NCBI GenBank assembly: GCA_000955795.1
Contig: JYOB01000016.1
Coordinates: 62,001 to 126,000, forward strand
DNA length: 64,000 nt
Source: Burkholderiaceae bacterium 26
GTDB lineage: Bacteria > Pseudomonadota > Gammaproteobacteria > Burkholderiales > Burkholderiaceae
Reading direction: 5' to 3'
The translations under genes were made by a program, and so were the position numbers. Under the pieces are notes generated by a model that was given only the letters and a program-made list of their open reading frames with translations, was not told the origin of the DNA and ran no database searches. This document shows, one piece after another, positions 60,592-64,000 of this stretch; within the stretch, counting starts at the first letter, position 1, and every line of letters begins with the position of its first letter.

Positions 60592-61518
60592 ATGTCGGAA
60601 ACGCTGGACATGCAGCGAGGCTTGTTGCTGGGCCTCTCGCCAGGACGCCGGACGTACTGGATGGCGCAGGCCGTGGCTTTGCTGTCGCTCGTGGTACTGG
60701 TGTCGGCCGTGCCGTTCGCCAAGGTGCAGTTGGCGAAACTTCCATCGTTCGTGCCGCTTTACGAGTCGGCCCTCATCCTCAATGACTTGATTACCGCGGC
60801 GCTGCTCTTCGGGCAGTTCGCCATCACGCGCTCGCGCGCGATGCTGGCGCTCGCCAGCGGCTACCTGTTCACGGCCGCCACGGCAGTGGGGCACTTGCTA
60901 TCGTTTCCGGGGCTGTTCGCATCACGTGGCCTGTTGGGCGCCGGGCCGCAGAGCACAGCCTGGATCTACATGTTCTGGCACGCGGGCTTTCCGCTGTTTG
61001 TCATCGCTTACGCCGTGCTCAAGGGCCGCGAAGAGCGCGAGCCCGACCGCTTCCCAATCCACACGCTGACGCGAAAAACAGCGCTGGGCACCGTGGCGGC
61101 CGTGCTGGGCGCAGCGGCCGCGTGCGTGGCGCTTGCCACCGTCGGCGCACATCTCCTGCCCGCCATCATGGCGGCCAACCGCTACACGCCCATGATGGGG
61201 ATCGTGGCGGGCGGCACGTGGTGCTTTTGCGTGGTCGCGCTGGTCGTGCTCTGGCGCAGCCGCCCGCACCTGACGCTCGACATCTGGTTGATGGTGGTGC
61301 TGTGCGTGTGGATCTGCGATGTCGCGCTCAGCGCCGTCTTCAATGGCGGGCGATATGACCTCGGCTTCTATGCCGGCCGCGTGTTCGGGCTGTTGGGGGC
61401 GAGCTTTGTGCTGCTGCTGTTGCTGATCGAAAACACCGTGCTGCGTTCCAGGTTGGCAACGGCGCGCGCGGAACTCGGGCGGCTGGCGGCGAGCAATGCG
61501 GGGGATCGGGAGCGGTGA
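60592..61518 (+). CDS. Stand-alone MASE4 membrane sensor protein
   Basis: 308 residues with about eight membrane segments. SAVPFAKVQLAKLPSFVPLYESALILNDLITAALLFGQF is the MASE4 N-terminal signature; LTLDIWLMVVLCVWICDVALSAVFNGGRYDLGFYAGRVFGLLGASFVLLLLL is its C-terminal helix pair. MASE4 is normally an input domain joined to GGDEF or kinase domains. Here the protein ends about 30 residues after the last helix (ENTVLRSRLATARAELGRLAAS, a short coiled coil), so no output domain is attached. The GTG directly upstream (60589) is an alternative start. Confidence 0.85.
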   Translation: MSETLDMQRGLLLGLSPGRRTYWMAQAVALLSLVVLVSAVPFAKVQLAKLPSFVPLYESALILNDLITAALLFGQFAITRSRAMLALASGYLFTAATAVGHLLSFPGLFASRGLLGAGPQSTAWIYMFWHAGFPLFVIAYAVLKGREEREPDRFPIHTLTRKTALGTVAAVLGAAAACVALATVGAHLLPAIMAANRYTPMMGIVAGGTWCFCVVALVVLWRSRPHLTLDIWLMVVLCVWICDVALSAVFNGGRYDLGFYAGRVFGLLGASFVLLLLLIENTVLRSRLATARAELGRLAASNAGDRER

Positions 61519-61541
61519 CGCGGTGATGCGGTTACGTCCCG

Positions 61542-62459
61542 CTACGCCCGCCGCACTTGCGTGGCCCGGCCCGGCATCGACATCGCCGCCACCCCCACCA
61601 CCACACACGCCAGCCCGATCCACGCAGAAGACGGCAGCGATTCCCCCAGAAACACCACGCCGATCGCCACGCCAATCGGCACACGCAAATACGCCTGCGC
61701 GGTGGTACCGATCGCCCCCAGCGTCTGGATGAGCCGGAAGTAGATGGCAAAGGCCAGCGCCGTGGAGAACGCCGCCAGAGCGATCAGCGCCATCAACGAA
61801 CGTGCAGAAGGCTCAAGCGCCCAAGGGTGGTCAACAAGCAAGCTCGCGGGCGTGAGCACCAATGCCCCCACCAGCAATGAGCCGGTAGCCGGCGCCGCAG
61901 GATGCAGCCCCTTGAAAGACCTGCCGTAGATGGCCGCACCTGCATAGCAGGCCGTCGCCGCCACGATGGCCAGTTGCGGAACAAGCTGCCCGCCCAGCCC
62001 ATCGAGCGCACTCGGTCCAATCACCAGACACGTGCCGACAAACCCGGCAATCACGCCGATCAGCTTGCGCAACGACACCGGCTCGTGCCGCGTGATGAGC
62101 ACCGTCGCCACAAACACCATCACGGGCGACGTCGAATTCAGGATGGTCGCCAGACTCGCGCCCACCGAGCGCTCGGCCCACGCAATAAGCGTGAAGGGCA
62201 CAACGCTGTTGAGCAACGCCTGCACGCCGAAGCGCATCCAGACTCGCCTGTCGCGCGGCATGCGGACGTTGCGACTGCGCATCCACAGCAACAGCAGCAT
62301 CGCTGCGATCAACGTTCTGGCGGCAATGAAAGTGAGCGGCGGAATGGTCTCCACGCCCATGCGGATGAAGGTGTACGACGCGCCCCACAGGGTCGACAGC
62401 GTGAGCAGCAGGGCCAGATCGGTGGCGTGGCTAGATGGGGGCGTGTCGGTGTGCGGCAC
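61542..62459 (-). CDS. EamA-family drug/metabolite exporter (DMT)
   Basis: 305 residues with ten membrane segments in two EamA repeats; the first opens LLLTLSTLWGASYTFIRMGVETIPPLTFIAARTLIAA and carries AERSVGASLATILNSTSPV, the second includes GAIGTTAQAYLRVPIGVAIGVVFLGESL. The GTG start at 62459 has AGGAGG seven bases upstream; the longer frame has no such site. It exports amino acids or other small metabolites. The gene is isolated and convergent with the MASE4 gene. Confidence 0.87.
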   Translation of the reverse strand: MPHTDTPPSSHATDLALLLTLSTLWGASYTFIRMGVETIPPLTFIAARTLIAAMLLLLWMRSRNVRMPRDRRVWMRFGVQALLNSVVPFTLIAWAERSVGASLATILNSTSPVMVFVATVLITRHEPVSLRKLIGVIAGFVGTCLVIGPSALDGLGGQLVPQLAIVAATACYAGAAIYGRSFKGLHPAAPATGSLLVGALVLTPASLLVDHPWALEPSARSLMALIALAAFSTALAFAIYFRLIQTLGAIGTTAQAYLRVPIGVAIGVVFLGESLPSSAWIGLACVVVGVAAMSMPGRATQVRRA

Positions 62460-62601
62460 GGAGTGCCCTCCTGTTTGGCGGCTGGGGCCGCAATTTCGTA
62501 CCGGAGGATCGTAGCGGGGATGGGCTTTGGTCGTGCGGGAAACGGTTTGGTGTGGAGCGAAGTGTGGGTGGACGCGTGGATAGCGCAGTGGCACGTCAGT
62601 C

Positions 62602-63381
62602 CTACTTCATCCGCCGTTCCCGATACCCCCTAACCACCCCGCGCAACACCCCCACCATGTACTCCCGGTGCCTCTCCTCCTGCGCAGGATTGCTCCAATG
62701 CGGCACCGGATACCGCTCGCCCTGCAGGGTCACGCCCTGCGCATCCGCCACACGCTGTCGCCATTCCTGCAGCACCTGATCGAGCTGTGCATCGTCGTTC
62801 TGATACCAGGCCTGCACCACGCGATCGCCTAGCACGCGTTGCCGCAGGCGGTCGCGCTGTTCGCGCCAGATGGCGATGCGATCGATATCGACGGTGGCGG
62901 CCTGTATGTTGCCGCTCAGGTGCTGGGCAGCCAGCAGCTCGTCATGCGCCTGCATGTATGCCTGATACCGCTCGGCCAGTTGTACGGCTTCTGCCAGCGC
63001 GGTGGGTGGGAGTTTGCTTTTGAGATAGACCGCCAACTGTTCAGCGCGGTCACCGTCGGGCTTGAGCAAGAAGGTGTTGAACACGTTGAGCAACGCGGTA
63101 TCCACAACCAGCGTTTGGTGCTCTGTGATGGCGAGCGCAGGAGCGGTGCCCGCGCGGGACGATGTTGTGCTCGGCGCGCTTGCGGGCTGGGCGGATAAGA
63201 CAGCGGCGCTTGATGTATGCGGCTCAGCGGCAGCGGCGTTTTCCGATTCAGGCAGCTGCGTCGAGAGCACGCCAATCGACAAACCGATGACGGCCGCAAA
63301 GGCCGCAGCAGCGCACAGATACAGGCCTTGCCCGTCGCGCAGGGTTTCAGTCCGGATTCGCATTGACGGTGCCCGCGCCAT
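62602..63381 (-). CDS. Membrane-anchored helical protein, possibly lipase-chaperone-like
   Basis: 259 residues: one N-terminal membrane segment (about 20-40), an Ala/Ser/Pro-rich linker (to ~85), then a purely helical domain with DTALLNVFNTFLLKPDGDRAEQLAVYLKSKLPPTALAEAVQLAERYQAYMQAH and EQRDRLRQRVLGDRVVQAWYQNDDAQLDQVLQEW. The anchor-linker-helical layout and the LPP..A..L..RY..Y pattern recall lipase-specific foldases (Lif), but the RxxFDY motif is not present and no lipase is adjacent. The start is uncertain (63363 is an alternative). It lies 45 bases downstream of the GH28 gene on the same strand. Confidence 0.6.
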   Translation of the reverse strand: MARAPSMRIRTETLRDGQGLYLCAAAAFAAVIGLSIGVLSTQLPESENAAAAEPHTSSAAVLSAQPASAPSTTSSRAGTAPALAITEHQTLVVDTALLNVFNTFLLKPDGDRAEQLAVYLKSKLPPTALAEAVQLAERYQAYMQAHDELLAAQHLSGNIQAATVDIDRIAIWREQRDRLRQRVLGDRVVQAWYQNDDAQLDQVLQEWRQRVADAQGVTLQGERYPVPHWSNPAQEERHREYMVGVLRGVVRGYRERRMK

Positions 63382-63426
63382 GCAGGGCCGTGCGGCGCCG
63401 CTGCATGGCGAGGTACGTGCAGCCGA

Positions 63427-64000
63427 TTAGAACGAACAGCTCGGCACGCTGCCCGACATCGTAAAGCTCGACGTGGTCACGCCGGTGCCCGACGGCACAT
63501 CATTCGACTTGTACAGGCCGACATTGGCGTACTGGTCACCGCTTTGCGCCGTGGCATCCAGGCTGACGTTAGCCAGGTACGCGTTGACCGGGAAGCTCGC
63601 GTTGCGGCCGTCGATCTTCGTGTATGCGCCCGACACTGATTGCGTGGAATACGCACCGTTGACCACGATGTTCGACAGCGACGGGCTGCCACCCGTGGTG
63701 CACGCGTTGTAGTTGGTGTCCATGACGATCAGGTGCTTCACGCCGGTCATGCAGGTATTGACGTAGCTCACCTGCTTGACCGTTAGCGAGCATGGGCCCG
63801 TCTTCACGTTGATGCCGTTGTTGTTGGTGGACTGCGTGCCGCTCAGGTCATTCCCATACACGTAGTTGTTCGTGAACAGGATGTTCGACACGGTGTTCTT
63901 GTCGATGCTGCCCACGGACAGACCATGCGTGCCGTGCAGCCGCGTGTTCGACACCGTCACGTTGGAGATGTCGCCCGAGTTGGTCTTGACGGCAATGCCG
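63427..64000 (-). CDS. Polygalacturonase-like GH28 protein, C-terminal part (5' end outside window)
   Basis: The frame continues past the right edge. GIAVKTNSGDISNVTVSNTRLHGTHGLSVGS matches the GH28 active-site region, where the HG...GS turn holds the catalytic His; the later part repeats right-handed beta-helix coils rich in Asn and Val (ILFTNNYVYGNDL, SLSNIVVNGAYS). It ends SVPSCSF and has a few Cys residues that may form disulfides, so it is probably secreted. GH28 enzymes cut pectin or homogalacturonan and are typical of plant-associated Ralstonia. Only about 190 residues are visible. Confidence 0.8.
   Translation of the reverse strand, partial: GIAVKTNSGDISNVTVSNTRLHGTHGLSVGSIDKNTVSNILFTNNYVYGNDLSGTQSTNNNGINVKTGPCSLTVKQVSYVNTCMTGVKHLIVMDTNYNACTTGGSPSLSNIVVNGAYSTQSVSGAYTKIDGRNASFPVNAYLANVSLDATAQSGDQYANVGLYKSNDVPSGTGVTTSSFTMSGSVPSCSF

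Overview
The window looks like a stretch of a Burkholderiaceae genome, most likely Ralstonia or a close relative. It is GC-rich and uses G/C-ending codons. It carries many LysR, porin and MFS genes and an accessory-type mix of catabolism, metal handling and signalling, which would suit a secondary replicon. This assignment is inferred from gene style only; no marker gene is present.

Layout. 1-3.3 kb: end of malQ, overlapped by treY (glycogen/trehalose metabolism). 3.4-6.5 kb: MFS transporter, exported TIM-barrel hydrolase, methyltransferase. 6.7-10.4 kb: a signalling patch with a seven-TM histidine kinase whose kinase core resembles CqsS, a hotdog thioesterase and a seven-TM PAS-GGDEF diguanylate cyclase. 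11-18.4 kb: AMP nucleosidase, LysR/M20 peptidase pair, carotenoid oxygenase with a DUF2141 protein, PhyH dioxygenase. 18.5-19.5 kb: an AT-richer GT90 gene. 19.9-24.4 kb: a six-gene copper-handling cluster read leftward, ending in a CusF-like protein. 24.5-30.8 kb: mixed metabolic and transport genes, with a perfect inverted repeat of two DnaA boxes between convergent genes. 31.1-32.2 kb: a self-contained unit of promoter, c-di-GMP-I riboswitch, secreted spherulin-4-type hydrolase gene and terminator. 32.3-44.1 kb: ChaA antiporter, flavin oxidoreductase, DJ-1/PfpI proteins, nucleosidase, HxlR regulator divergent from an alpha/beta hydrolase with clear operator-like repeats.

44.2-54.1 kb is a gallate catabolic cluster: galT (uptake), galA (ring cleavage), galD (tautomerase), a LigJ-type hydratase, galC (aldolase), a porin and accessory genes. 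A LysR regulator with two N-terminal helix-turn-helix domains sits at the divergent centre. Gallate would be converted to pyruvate and oxaloacetate. 54.1-59.4 kb: an OmpR/EnvZ-type two-component system divergent from dipZ-ohr-thioredoxin genes, with shared TTTGTA-type repeats in the two control regions. 59.5-64 kb: enoyl-CoA hydratase, a MASE4 membrane sensor without an output domain, an EamA exporter, a poorly recognised membrane-anchored protein and the C-terminal part of a GH28 polygalacturonase.

The strongest candidates for new biology are the riboswitch-controlled spherulin-4 gene, the tandem-HTH GalR with a hybrid gal pathway, the CqsS-like kinase patch, and the two-component/dipZ/ohr regulon with its repeats.
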